Positions 16,705 to 25,700 of a stretch of 36,947 nucleotides of DNA are shown one piece after another (position 1 is the first letter of the stretch; each line of letters opens with the position of its first letter). The translations under genes were made by a program, and so were the position numbers. The notes under the pieces were generated by a model. That model was not told the DNA's origin. It did no database searches and saw nothing but the letters and a program-made list of their open reading frames with translations. Source of the DNA: Caldilineaceae bacterium (GTDB lineage Bacteria > Chloroflexota > Anaerolineae > Caldilineales > Caldilineaceae); contig JACFMY010000007.1 in NCBI GenBank assembly GCA_019455155.1, positions 1 to 36,947 on the forward strand. Direction: 5' to 3'.

Positions 16705-17832
16705 CTACTGACCCTGTTGGTAGCGGCGTACATTTTCCTGGTGCGCTTCGAAGGTCTCGGCAAAGACGTGGCGGCCACTCCCGTCGGGCAAGGCCACGAA
16801 GTAGAGGTAGGCATGGGGCTCGGGGTAGAGCACGGATCGGATGCTGCTGACCCCAGGCGCCGCAATGGGGCCTGGCGGCAGGCCGCCATACAGGTACGTA
16901 TTGTAGGGGCTGTCAACGCTCCCATACTCTTCCAGAAAGACGGGCGTCTTCCACCACTGGCCCGTCGCCGGCTGGTAACCCATGGCATATTGCACCGTGG
17001 GGTCCGCTTCTAGCTTGATCCCCTGCGCCAGGCGGTTGAGATAGACCGCCGCGATGGCGGGACGTTCCTCTGGCACCACAGCTTCCCGTTCCACAATGCT
17101 GGCCAACGTGACGACCTGGTGCAGATTCAGCGCCGTGACGCCGCTGGCCGCGGCTTCCTCGAACAAGGGCACCACGCGCTGCGCAAAGATGTCAAGCTGC
17201 CGCGCCAGCACGTCCGTTGCCGTGGCGCCGTCCGCCGGAATCTGGTAGGTATCGGGGAAGAGATAGCCCTCCAAGCTGGCGCCAGCTGGCAAATCCTGTA
17301 GAAACGGATAGCGGGTCGGGTCCAGGCCGGTGAGGTCTCCGTTGGCAGCCTGTATACGGTACGCGTCCGCGCCGTCCGGTGTGGCAAAGATACCCGCCTG
17401 GGCCAGGTACTCGGCCGTTTGTTCCAGCCGCCACCCTTCAGGGATCGTGAGGGTGATGGACGCGGCCTGGGCGTTTTGCAATGCCGCGACGACCTCGCGC
17501 AGCGACATGGAGGGACTGAGCACAAAGGTGCCAGCCTCCAACCGGTAATCGAGCTCATTGGCGCGCACGTAGGCCTCAAACAACGTAGCATCGCGAATGA
17601 GCCCGGCCTGTTCCAGCTGCTGGCCGATCACCCGTGCGGGCGTACCGGGCTCCACCACGAATTTAACGGGTCGCGTATCCACGCTGGCGGGCTTGTCTAC
17701 TTCTGCGGCGTTGGTGCGGAGATAGACCTCCAGCCCCGGCCCAGTCCGTGTACAGCCTGCAACCACCAGAACGAACATCAACAAAACGAATGCTGGCGCT
17801 AGCCGGCGCCAGCAAGAAGCTGGGCCGCTCAA
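16705..17832 (-). CDS. mltG: endolytic murein transglycosylase MltG
   Basis: This is a 375-residue, membrane-anchored YceG/MltG protein that cuts nascent glycan strands and releases them from the synthesis machinery. The N-terminus is a hydrophobic anchor ending in VVAGC (Cys27), which may be a lipobox. A LysM-like subdomain ([21 protein letters not shown]) is followed by the catalytic domain with [21 protein letters not shown] (Glu248 by analogy with the E. coli catalytic Glu218), [10 protein letters not shown] and [14 protein letters not shown]. The start is a TTG overlapping the TGA stop of the upstream epimerase gene (TTGA), so translation is probably coupled; the next Met (residue 19) would destroy the signal. 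The length is normal. Confidence 0.92.
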   Translation of the reverse strand: MSGPASCWRRLAPAFVLLMFVLVVAGCTRTGPGLEVYLRTNAAEVDKPASVDTRPVKFVVEPGTPARVIGQQLEQAGLIRDATLFEAYVRANELDYRLEAGTFVLSPSMSLREVVAALQNAQAASITLTIPEGWRLEQTAEYLAQAGIFATPDGADAYRIQAANGDLTGLDPTRYPFLQDLPAGASLEGYLFPDTYQIPADGATATDVLARQLDIFAQRVVPLFEEAAASGVTALNLHQVVTLASIVEREAVVPEERPAIAAVYLNRLAQGIKLEADPTVQYAMGYQPATGQWWKTPVFLEEYGSVDSPYNTYLYGGLPPGPIAAPGVSSIRSVLYPEPHAYLYFVALPDGSGRHVFAETFEAHQENVRRYQQGQ

Positions 17833-18785
17833 GAGATAGCAATGCCTTTCTTGTTGGCCGCGCGCGAGAATCGCGGGTCCAGCTCATAGAGCTTGCGCAA
17901 GCCGTCGGCCAGCGTGGTCCTGGGCTTGAATTTCAACATCTGTTTCGCCTTGGTCAAGTCTGCGACCAGGTGAGCGATGCCGCCCGACATCTCACTGTTG
18001 TAAATCACGTTGGCCTTTGCGCGCACGGTGGCGCTGATCTGTTCGATCAGCTCTGCCAGCGCCGTCTCCTGCCCGCTGCCCACATTGATGGTCTCTTGAT
18101 CGATATTGGCCGCGGTCGCGGCGCTGACCAGCGCTTCCACGACATCGTCGATATAGACAAAGTCGCGTGTCTGCTGGCCGCTGCCAAAGACCACAACGGA
18201 GCCGCGGCCGATGGTCTGCTGCATAAACTGTGGGATGACCGGAGCATGGGCCGGCGGCAAGGGCTGGCCGGGACCATAGGCGTTGAAGATCCGCAGTGCA
18301 ACCGCTTCAAAACCGCTCAGGCGGCCAATGGTGAAGAGATAGCGTTCCGCGGCCAACTTGCTTACCGCGTAGGGCACGGCAGGGTTGGGTATCATCTCTT
18401 CGCGCACAGGCTGTGTCTTTTGGTCGCCGTAGACCGTGGCGCTGCTGGTCAAGACCACACGTTTGACCCCCACATCACGGCAGGCCTCCAACAGGGCCAC
18501 TGTGCCGCCGACGTTGACGTCGTTGTACTCGCGCGGGTAGAGCACCGACGCAGGCACGCTGACAAGGGCTGCCAGGTGGTAGACCACATCCACGCCCTGC
18601 AGGAGAGACCAGAGCTTCGGTATGTCGCGCACGTCGCCGCGGTTGAAATTGATGCCGGCGGCCAGCGCAGCTGGGTCGCCGCTGCTCAAGTTGTCCAGCA
18701 CGCGGACATAGAACCCTTTTTCGTGCAGTCGATTCGATAGATGGGCGCCGATAAAGCCGGCGCCGCCAGTCACCAGGACTCGCAT
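17829..18785 (-). CDS. NAD-dependent epimerase/dehydratase (GalE-like)
   Basis: This is a 318-residue extended short-chain dehydrogenase. It has the Rossmann NAD site TGGAGFIG, the DxxD strand GDVRD, the active-site Ser in LTSSATVYG, and the YxxxK pair Tyr139 and Lys143 (YAVSK). The C-terminal half ([17 protein letters not shown]) fits UDP-sugar 4-epimerases, so a role in cell-surface sugar-nucleotide interconversion is likely; the exact sugar is not determinable. The ATG at 18785 has GGAG ten bases upstream. It overlaps mltG downstream by four bases. Pairing an epimerase with MltG suggests cell-envelope synthesis, but that is inference. Confidence 0.88.
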   Translation of the reverse strand: MRVLVTGGAGFIGAHLSNRLHEKGFYVRVLDNLSSGDPAALAAGINFNRGDVRDIPKLWSLLQGVDVVYHLAALVSVPASVLYPREYNDVNVGGTVALLEACRDVGVKRVVLTSSATVYGDQKTQPVREEMIPNPAVPYAVSKLAAERYLFTIGRLSGFEAVALRIFNAYGPGQPLPPAHAPVIPQFMQQTIGRGSVVVFGSGQQTRDFVYIDDVVEALVSAATAANIDQETINVGSGQETALAELIEQISATVRAKANVIYNSEMSGGIAHLVADLTKAKQMLKFKPRTTLADGLRKLYELDPRFSRAANKKGIAIS

Positions 18786-18892
18786 AGTAGTTGCTCCAAC
18801 TGAACGGAAGCCGTTGTTACGCTACGGCTTTGCCGGGAGGATCGATTCCGGTCGCCGCCTGGCCATGAACGGTGAGCACTGCTCCCTCTGGT

Positions 18893-19012
18893 TAGTGGTC
18901 TGTCAAGCATCAAACTTGAGTTCGGTAGTGGCGACTTTAGTCGCTGTGGACAGGTGAAGAACGAATCAATTCGTTACTACCGGATGGCTAAAGAATCACG
19001 CTTGATAGACCA

Positions 19013-19015
<3 letters not shown>
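18893..19015. mobile_element. MITE-like element with TA-type ends and nested hairpins
   Basis: The 123-bp element begins TAGTGGTCTGTCAAGC (18893-18908) and ends with the inverted copy GCTTGATAGACCACTA (19000-19015), 15 of 16 matching. If the terminal TA pairs are the target duplication, this fits IS630/Tc1-type transposition. Inside are nested stems: GGTAGT (18924-18929) with ACTACC (18976-18981), GCGACT-tt-AGTCGC (18931-18944) and AACGAAT-ca-ATTCGTT (18960-18975). No coding sequence is present. Its right end supplies the stop codon of the metallo-beta-lactamase gene at 19013-19015. Confidence 0.75.
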
Positions 19016-19951
<936 letters not shown>

Positions 19952-20000
19952 GGGATCCCTTGCAGGCGCTATGCGTGCTAGCGGGCGGGGCACAGCCGCG

Positions 20001-20453
20001 TTATGTCTCCCGCGGCGCCAGCGTCCTCAAGCCGGTCTGTAATCGTTCCAGGATAGTCTCAGGAATCCGGGCCATGCGGCCTTCCAGGTCTACACAGATA
20101 TGTTCCGTGCTGCCAGTTGCCAAGAGGACGCCGCTGGCGGCATGCGTAACCTCATACTCAAAGCGCACATGCCGGCTACGTAGCCCGCTTACCCACGCCT
20201 TTACCCGCACCGTGTCCCCAAAACGTGCGGGCGAACGGTATTCGAGCTGGAGTGCCGTCACCGCAAAATGGTGTCCACCGCCGGCTACCTCCACGTAGGG
20301 TACACCGGCGGCATCCATCCACGCCACGCGGGCCGCCTCGAACCAGACGATATAGGTGCTATGATGTACGACCCCCATGGCATCGGTCTCGGCAAAGCGG
20401 ACCGCAATATCAATTGTCACAGCAGAGAGCTGATCGCTACTCGCAGAATTCAT
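20001..20453 (-). CDS. YbgC/FcbC-type acyl-CoA thioesterase
   Basis: This is a 150-residue single hot-dog domain. The active-site segment RFAETDAMGVVHHSTYIVWFEAAR carries Asp24 at the catalytic position of 4-hydroxybenzoyl-CoA thioesterase/YbgC proteins, and the second half (LEYRSPARFGDTVRVKAWV, RFEYEVTHAASGVLLATGSTEH) fits the family. These enzymes hydrolyse short acyl-CoA or acyl-ACP thioesters in the cytoplasm. The neighbouring metallo-beta-lactamase hydrolase may act in the same small-molecule clearance pathway, which is only a guess from operon order. The start ATG lacks a strong ribosome-binding site. Family assignment is firm. Confidence 0.88.
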   Translation of the reverse strand: MNSASSDQLSAVTIDIAVRFAETDAMGVVHHSTYIVWFEAARVAWMDAAGVPYVEVAGGGHHFAVTALQLEYRSPARFGDTVRVKAWVSGLRSRHVRFEYEVTHAASGVLLATGSTEHICVDLEGRMARIPETILERLQTGLRTLAPRET

Positions 20454-20521
20454 GGTTCCAAGTTTCTACCGGACGGATCAGCTACACGCATACCGCCAGT
20501 TTCGTGCCACATCATGTCCCG

Positions 20522-20543
20522 CCGCGGCTGGCAGACCAGCCGC
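20522..20543 (-). terminator. 3' hairpin of lpdA without U-tract
   Basis: CGCGGCTGG (20522-20530) pairs perfectly with CCAGCCGCG (20535-20543) over a CAGA loop, nine bases after the lpdA stop. No T-run follows on the minus strand, so it may be an mRNA end stabiliser or a weak terminator ahead of the thioesterase gene. Confidence 0.5.
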
Positions 20544-20551
20544 GCGGTCCG

Positions 20552-21985
20552 CTACATGTGGATCGGGTGACCTTCGACCGCGTGCGCCGCTTCCATGATC
20601 ACTTCACTCAGCGTGGGGTGCGCATGGACATTGCGCGCGATCTCGGCCGGCGTGATCTCCATCATCTGGGCCAGACTCAGCTCGGGCAACAGCTCGGTAA
20701 CGCCTGTGCCTACCAGGTGGGCGCCCAGGATCTCGCCATATTTGGCGTCGGCGATAATCTTGACAAAGCCAACCTTGGCGCCAAGAGCCTGGGCCTTGCC
20801 ATTGGGCATGAACGGGAACTTGCCCACCCGGACGTCGAAGCCTTTCTCCTTGGCCTGAGCCTCGGTATAGCCGAGACTCGCCACCTGAGGCTCGCAATAG
20901 GTACAGCGCGGCATGAAGATGTAACGGTCGGCAGGAATCGGCATGGTCGCCGCGCCGGCAATGGTCTCCGCGGCCACCAGCCCCATGGCGCTGGCAACAT
21001 GTGCCAGGGCCAGCTTGCCGGTGCAATCGCCAATCGCGTAGATGTGGGGCACACTGGTGCGCATGACCTCGTCGATTTCGATGAAGCCGCGCTTGTCCAG
21101 CTTGACGCCCGCTGCATCGAGCCCAACATTCTCCGTGTTGGGCTGCACGCCGATGGCCATGAGCACCTTGTCTGCCGTCAACGTTTCGGTTTCTTCTGTC
21201 TTGAGGTTCTTTACCGTCACGGTCACGCCTTTTTTGGCGACCTCTACCTTCTCCGTGCGTGTGCTGATCAGCGTCTTGATGCCCTTCTTATTGAAGACCT
21301 TCTGGATCTCGGCCGCTACCTCGGCATCTTCCAACGGCAGCAACTGGTCCAACATCTCGACGACCGTGACCTCCGCGCCGTACGTGCTGTAGACATAGCT
21401 GAACTCCATGCCGATGGCGCCAGATCCCACCACGATGAGCTTCTTGGGTACCTCATCCAGCACAAGCGCATCACGGTACTGAATCACCTGTTTACCGTCG
21501 ATCTCCGTGCCCGGCAGGCTGCGCGCCCGCGCGCCGGTGGCGACGATGAAGTGGGCCGCGGTGATGCTCTGCTCTTTGGCCTCGGGCATGAATTCAGTCG
21601 GCGTCACTTTGACCGTGTGGTCGTCCGTGAAGACGCCATGGCCCTCGATGACATCGATCTTGTTTTTCTTCATCAAAAAGGCGACGCCACGGGTCTGGCG
21701 CGCGACGATATCCCGGCTGCGTTTGACGGCCTTGCCAAAATCCACGTGCAGGTTCTCAAAGCTGAAGCCGAAGTCGGCTGCATTGTGCAGCTCCTCAAGC
21801 ACCTCGGCGTTGTGAATGAGCGCCTTGGTGGGAATACAACCCCAGTTGAGACAGACGCCGCCCAGACTCTCACGCTCGACAATGGCCGTCTTCAGTCCCA
21901 ACTGCGCGGCGCGGATCGCGGCGACGTAGCCGCCAGGGCCACTGCCCACTACCATGACGTCATATTGATACGTTTGCTCTGCCAT
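20552..21985 (-). CDS. lpdA: dihydrolipoyl dehydrogenase (E3)
   Basis: This is a 477-residue flavoprotein that re-oxidises dihydrolipoamide on E2 and passes electrons to NAD+. It has the FAD site VVGSGPGGYVAA, the redox-active disulfide GGVCLNWGCIPTK (Cys45, Cys50), the NAD site VVGSGAIGMEFS, and the C-terminal catalytic HAHPTLSE at the dimer interface. The length is normal. The ATG at 21985 has GGGAG eight bases upstream. It follows the E2 gene by 93 nt on the same strand, so the two are the E2-E3 part of a 2-oxo acid dehydrogenase complex. The partner E1 is not in the window. Confidence 0.95.
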   Translation of the reverse strand: MAEQTYQYDVMVVGSGPGGYVAAIRAAQLGLKTAIVERESLGGVCLNWGCIPTKALIHNAEVLEELHNAADFGFSFENLHVDFGKAVKRSRDIVARQTRGVAFLMKKNKIDVIEGHGVFTDDHTVKVTPTEFMPEAKEQSITAAHFIVATGARARSLPGTEIDGKQVIQYRDALVLDEVPKKLIVVGSGAIGMEFSYVYSTYGAEVTVVEMLDQLLPLEDAEVAAEIQKVFNKKGIKTLISTRTEKVEVAKKGVTVTVKNLKTEETETLTADKVLMAIGVQPNTENVGLDAAGVKLDKRGFIEIDEVMRTSVPHIYAIGDCTGKLALAHVASAMGLVAAETIAGAATMPIPADRYIFMPRCTYCEPQVASLGYTEAQAKEKGFDVRVGKFPFMPNGKAQALGAKVGFVKIIADAKYGEILGAHLVGTGVTELLPELSLAQMMEITPAEIARNVHAHPTLSEVIMEAAHAVEGHPIHM

Positions 21986-22078
21986 GAATGATCTCCCACT
22001 CTGTGAACCCAGATGATGTGACGGATGTTCCCCAAGATCTCAACGATCCGGTCCCGCCATATCACCGCGGCTCGTCTT

Positions 22079-23344
22079 TTATTGCTCCCAATTTTCCAGT
22101 TTCTCTTTCACCACTGTCAAGAAAGCGTCTGCCTGCGCACCGTCCATAACACGATGGTCGAAGGAGAGGCTCAAATAGCACATAGGGCGGATGATAATGG
22201 CATCGTCGGCGCTGGGCAAGAGCGATGCGCGGCTGCTGCGCACCACGGGGCGCTTGGTGATGGCGCCAACCCCCAGGATCGCACTCTGGGGCTGGTTGAT
22301 AATGGGCGTGGCCACCAGGCTGCCCCCTGTGCCGTGATTGGTGATGGTGAAGGTGCCGCCCTTGACTTCGTCGGGACGGAGCTGGCCGTTGCGCGCCCGC
22401 GCGGCCAGATCATTGGTGGCACGCGCCAGACCCTGCAAATTACGCTCGTCCGCATCGCGGATTACGGGCACGATCAGACCGGTGGCGAGGGCTACGGCGA
22501 TGCCAATGTGGATGCGCTGGTGGAGAAGAATACCGTTGTCATGAAAGCTGCTGTTTGCCTCGGGTACGGCCTTGAGCGCGGCCGCGACTGCCATGACAAA
22601 GTAGGGCGTATAGGTAAGGGCAATGCCCTTTTGGGCAAACGGCTGCTTGTTCTCCTCGCGGTGGCGCACAACCGCCGTCATATCCACCTCGAAGATGGTG
22701 GTGACATGGGGGCTGACCTGCTTGCTCTTGACCATATGTTGGGCAATCGCTCGCCGTATGGCCGTCAGCGGCGCCAGCACGTCATCCTCGCCCAACTCCC
22801 CGCGCACCTCAGCCGCCACTGGCGCGCGCGTCTCAGGCGGCGCCAACGTACCTGCCTGTCGCTCCAGTACCGCCTCCACGTCCTTTTTCGTGACGCGCCC
22901 ACCCAGGCCGGTACCCTCGATGGCCGCCAGGTCCAGGTTGTGCTCGGCTGCCATGCGCGCCACCACAGGGCTGATGAAGCTGCGGCCGCCTGGCCGTTGC
23001 CGAGACGGCCGCGTGCTGTCGTCCTGGGCCGGGCGCATGGCAGCTGCTGGCTGGGGAGAGGCATCACCGGCGCCAGCCTGCGGCGTCACAGCGGACAGTG
23101 ACTCGCCTGGCGCACCAATTACGGCCAGGGTAGCGCCAGCTGCGACTGTGGCGCCTTCGGCCACCATGATTTCCAGCAGGACACCAGCTGCCGGCGCCGG
23201 CACCTCCGTGTCGATCTTGTCGGTGGTGATCTCCAGGAGAGGCTCATGCTTGGCAACGGTATCGCCCGGCGCCTTGAGCCAGCGTGCTACGGTGCCTTCG
23301 ACTACGCTTTCACCTAGCTGGGGCATTCTAACTGGAGTTGGCAT
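22079..23344 (-). CDS. 2-oxo acid dehydrogenase dihydrolipoamide acyltransferase (E2)
   Basis: This is a 421-residue core acyltransferase. One N-terminal lipoyl domain (QLGESVVEGTVARWL, TTDKIDTE; Lys43 is the lipoylation site), an Ala/Pro-rich linker, a peripheral subunit-binding domain (SPVVARMAAEHNLDLAAIEGTGLGGRVTKKDV) and the catalytic domain ending in SFDHRVMDGAQ. The acyl group (acetyl, succinyl or branched-chain) cannot be told from the motifs alone. The ATG at 23344 was chosen; a GTG five codons upstream sits directly after the upstream stop codon and overlaps the likely ribosome-binding segment AAGTGGA. It is tightly placed between the asparaginase and lpdA genes. Confidence 0.93.
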   Translation of the reverse strand: MPTPVRMPQLGESVVEGTVARWLKAPGDTVAKHEPLLEITTDKIDTEVPAPAAGVLLEIMVAEGATVAAGATLAVIGAPGESLSAVTPQAGAGDASPQPAAAMRPAQDDSTRPSRQRPGGRSFISPVVARMAAEHNLDLAAIEGTGLGGRVTKKDVEAVLERQAGTLAPPETRAPVAAEVRGELGEDDVLAPLTAIRRAIAQHMVKSKQVSPHVTTIFEVDMTAVVRHREENKQPFAQKGIALTYTPYFVMAVAAALKAVPEANSSFHDNGILLHQRIHIGIAVALATGLIVPVIRDADERNLQGLARATNDLAARARNGQLRPDEVKGGTFTITNHGTGGSLVATPIINQPQSAILGVGAITKRPVVRSSRASLLPSADDAIIIRPMCYLSLSFDHRVMDGAQADAFLTVVKEKLENWEQ

Positions 23345-23359
23345 TGGTGTCGCTTCCAC

Positions 23360-24361
23360 TTATTCTGCCTGGCCGTGGTCAAGCATAATGCGATCGACCA
23401 GCTCTGGCTCTTCCATGCTGGCCGTCATGCGGAGATAACGCTTGCCTGCCACGGTCGAAAAGCCCGCACATTCGCCGCGCGGGGTCATGGCCACAATATT
23501 CATGTATTGGCCCGCGCCGGCGTCCAGATCCATGAGATCGCGCAGCGCCTCATACCCGGCCTCGGTGAGCGACATGCCCATCTTCAGATAGAGCACCAGG
23601 CTGCGCGCGGTGGAGACGCGGATGGCCAGCTCGCCCATACCGGTGCATGCGACGGCGCCGTACCGGTTGTCGCAGTAGTTGCCGGCGCCGATCAGGGGGC
23701 TGTCGCCGACGCGGCCAGGGTATTTCCAACCCAGACCGCTGGTACTGACGGCAGAAGCCAGGTCGCCGTAACGATCCAGCGCAATGAAGTTCACTGTGCC
23801 GTGCGTGTCGACCCGCGGTTCCTTAGTGACCGCGCTATCGACCGCCCGATTGGCATTGTCCTGCAGATTGAGTGGCCGGGTGAGCAGCCGCGCCACCTGG
23901 CGCAGGTTCCCGTGCGGGGCGGGCTCCACCCCCCGCTCAGCAAAGCGCGCCTGCCAGCGCTGCATGGTCTCGCCGGTATGCTGGTCCTGAGGCACCTCAC
24001 CCGTCTCCGCGGCCAGCCGTTCGGCGCCCCGCGCCACCAGCAGCACGTGCGGCGTCTCCTCCATCACTTTGCGTGCCAGGGTGATGGCCCGCCCATAGCC
24101 CTGCACACCGGCCACCGCGCCTGCCCGCAGCGTGCGCCCTTCCATGATACTGGCATCGAGCTCCACCTCACCCAACACATTGGGGAGCCCGCCGTAGCCG
24201 ACGCTCTGGTCGGAAGGGTCGTCCTCGACGATGCGACAGGCCAGCTCAACGGCGTCGAGCGCGGTGCCGCCCTGGCGCAGCAGCTCCATGGCCGCGACCA
24301 TGCCATGACGCCCATTCTCGCTAGCGACCATGGTGGGGATGAACGAAGCAACTGTATTCAC
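23360..24361 (-). CDS. isoaspartyl peptidase/L-asparaginase family (Ntn hydrolase)
   Basis: This is a 333-residue type 2 asparaginase/glycosylasparaginase-like proenzyme. Thr189 in DTHGTVNFIALD is the expected autocleavage site and nucleophile; supporting motifs are WKYPGRVGDSPLIGAGNYCDN (beta subunit) and ACTGMGELAIR. These enzymes cut after activating themselves, releasing aspartate from asparagine, isoaspartyl dipeptides or N-acetylglucosaminyl-asparagine. No signal peptide is seen, so cytoplasmic action is likely. The start is GTG with GGAAA upstream; an ATG ten codons in is possible but has no ribosome-binding site. It lies directly upstream of the E2 gene, an association I cannot explain functionally. 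Confidence 0.9.
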   Translation of the reverse strand: MNTVASFIPTMVASENGRHGMVAAMELLRQGGTALDAVELACRIVEDDPSDQSVGYGGLPNVLGEVELDASIMEGRTLRAGAVAGVQGYGRAITLARKVMEETPHVLLVARGAERLAAETGEVPQDQHTGETMQRWQARFAERGVEPAPHGNLRQVARLLTRPLNLQDNANRAVDSAVTKEPRVDTHGTVNFIALDRYGDLASAVSTSGLGWKYPGRVGDSPLIGAGNYCDNRYGAVACTGMGELAIRVSTARSLVLYLKMGMSLTEAGYEALRDLMDLDAGAGQYMNIVAMTPRGECAGFSTVAGKRYLRMTASMEEPELVDRIMLDHGQAE

Positions 24362-24459
24362 GCGTAGGATTTCCGTTCTGAATGAGATGGGTGATCGGCG
24401 CGCTGCCGCCTATTGTTGCACAGCCGCGCGTTCCTGTCCGTAGGGCCGCATGCCCCTGC

Positions 24460-24738
24460 TCACGCTTCGATCTCAGCGCCGTCCAAATAGCGCTCGATCG
24501 CTTGCTGGATGGTCGCCTCCAGGGCGGCCCAATCCACGTCGGGTCGTTTATTGACCGTCACAAAATCCTGCACCATGAAGACGTTGTAGACGCCGTCAAG
24601 GGCAAAGATGGCCGCGGCCAGCGGGTGGGCGGCGGCCGCCTCGACGCTGGGAAAGCTCAGCGCTTTGGTAAAATACGCCGCCGGCAGGATAAACTTGCGT
24701 GCATTGGGATTGGGCGTCTGTTGTGCCTGGATTGACAT
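24460..24738 (-). CDS. Nfu/NifU N-terminal-domain protein without the C-terminal CxxC domain
   Basis: This is a 92-residue protein comprising only the Nfu N-terminal domain: QTPNPNARKFILP at the start, HPLAAAIFALDGVYNVFMVQDFVTVNK in the middle and DWAALEATIQQAIERYL at the end. In full-length Nfu proteins this domain precedes a cysteine-bearing scaffold that carries iron-sulfur clusters; here no cysteine is present, so it cannot hold a cluster alone and may act as a partner-binding domain. It starts at an ATG only six bases after a TATACT -10 box, so its transcript should be leaderless. It may head an operon with the asparaginase, E2 and E3 genes (98-nt gap to the next gene). Confidence 0.85.
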   Translation of the reverse strand: MSIQAQQTPNPNARKFILPAAYFTKALSFPSVEAAAAHPLAAAIFALDGVYNVFMVQDFVTVNKRPDVDWAALEATIQQAIERYLDGAEIEA

Positions 24739-24744
24739 GGGCGT

Positions 24745-24753
24745 AGTATATCA
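24745..24753 (-). promoter_or_regulatory. extended -10 promoter giving a leaderless transcript
   Basis: On the minus strand TGA-TATACT is an extended -10 element, and only six bases separate it from the ATG at 24738. Transcription would start at or within the start codon. Confidence 0.6.
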
Positions 24754-24803
24754 AACTCAGACCATTTTATAGAATGTAAGCCATATAGGAAGGCACTGTG
24801 CAC

Positions 24804-25673
24804 ATGGAACGCGACGCATTGCAGGAAGCCATTCTCGCTCTCTATCACAGGGAACATGCTGAACTGGGCGAACGAGGCACGCTGGATCTGCTGGACCGGG
24901 CGCGGCAGTGGGATCTGTCAGGGGTGCTGCGTGACGGCGGCGTCATTGTCTTTCCCCATGCCGGCGTAGCCGACTGCGGCCACCAGATCGCGGCGGCTGT
25001 GCACGCCTGCCTGGACTCGGGCGCGGACCGGGTGATCGTCATCAGTGTGTTGCACGCGTTTACGGATGAGATGCAGGATGCACGCGTCCGGGTTGCCGCG
25101 GGCGAGCCGCCTAGCCGGTTTCGCCATTGGGGCATCCAAGGGACGGGGTTGGCGCGGGGCAACGAATGGCGCAGCGACCATGCGCTTATCAGTTTTCGCC
25201 ACTTCTGGCAGGCGGAAACCAGGCGCCGCGGCATCAAAGGACCTGAAGTGATAGAGAGGTACCCGTATCTGGCTGGTGGCAAGCCCGGGGAACTGCCCGG
25301 CATCGAGGAGATTGCGCGCCTCGCCGAAGAGGCCGTGGTCGTCTCAACTGCCGACCCGTTCCATCACGGCATCGGCTACGGCGACGCGGCGGAGGAAGCC
25401 TATTGGCCGGACGAGCAAGGATTGGCCCATGCACGCCAGCGCATTGAAGAGGGGATCGCGTTGCTGGCGCGCGGCGACTATTGGGGATATAACCAGCACT
25501 GTGTAGACGCCAAGAGCGATGCACGCGACGCTGGCCAGCTCTTTCGCTACGTGCGCGGGCCCATACAGGGCCGGATCCTAGACCTGACCTACACCGACTC
25601 CACCCTACTGTACCATTCCCCGGCACCTACCTGGGTGGCGGGGGCGTTGATCGAGTGGCAGCTGGCGCAGTGA
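24804..25673 (+). CDS. MEMO1-family-like protein (extradiol dioxygenase fold)
   Basis: This is a 289-residue protein resembling the MEMO1/AmmeMemoRadiSam B fold: VIVFPHAGVADCGHQIAAAV (PHAG loop with a metal-type His), DRVIVISVLHAF, NEWRSDHALISFRHFW (DH pair) and VVSTADPFHHGIGYG near the end where MEMO proteins have the CHWG segment. The His residues are kept but the Cys ligand of animal MEMO1 is not evident. The family binds copper or iron and acts in redox or in unknown dioxygenase-like reactions. The ATG at 24804 is preferred because AGGAAGG lies ten bases upstream; a GTG at 24798 is too close to it. The gene is divergent from the Nfu-like gene and converges with the serine hydrolase gene, 27 nt away. 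Confidence 0.6.
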   Translation: MERDALQEAILALYHREHAELGERGTLDLLDRARQWDLSGVLRDGGVIVFPHAGVADCGHQIAAAVHACLDSGADRVIVISVLHAFTDEMQDARVRVAAGEPPSRFRHWGIQGTGLARGNEWRSDHALISFRHFWQAETRRRGIKGPEVIERYPYLAGGKPGELPGIEEIARLAEEAVVVSTADPFHHGIGYGDAAEEAYWPDEQGLAHARQRIEEGIALLARGDYWGYNQHCVDAKSDARDAGQLFRYVRGPIQGRILDLTYTDSTLLYHSPAPTWVAGALIEWQLAQ

Positions 25674-25700
25674 TTAGGCGCCCGCCCGCAGCCTGTGGAG

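Noticed and set aside
20225-21991. 588-residue plus-strand open frame
   Set aside because: Antisense to lpdA and the thioesterase gene; its composition is His/Arg/Asp-rich as expected of a reverse-complement frame.
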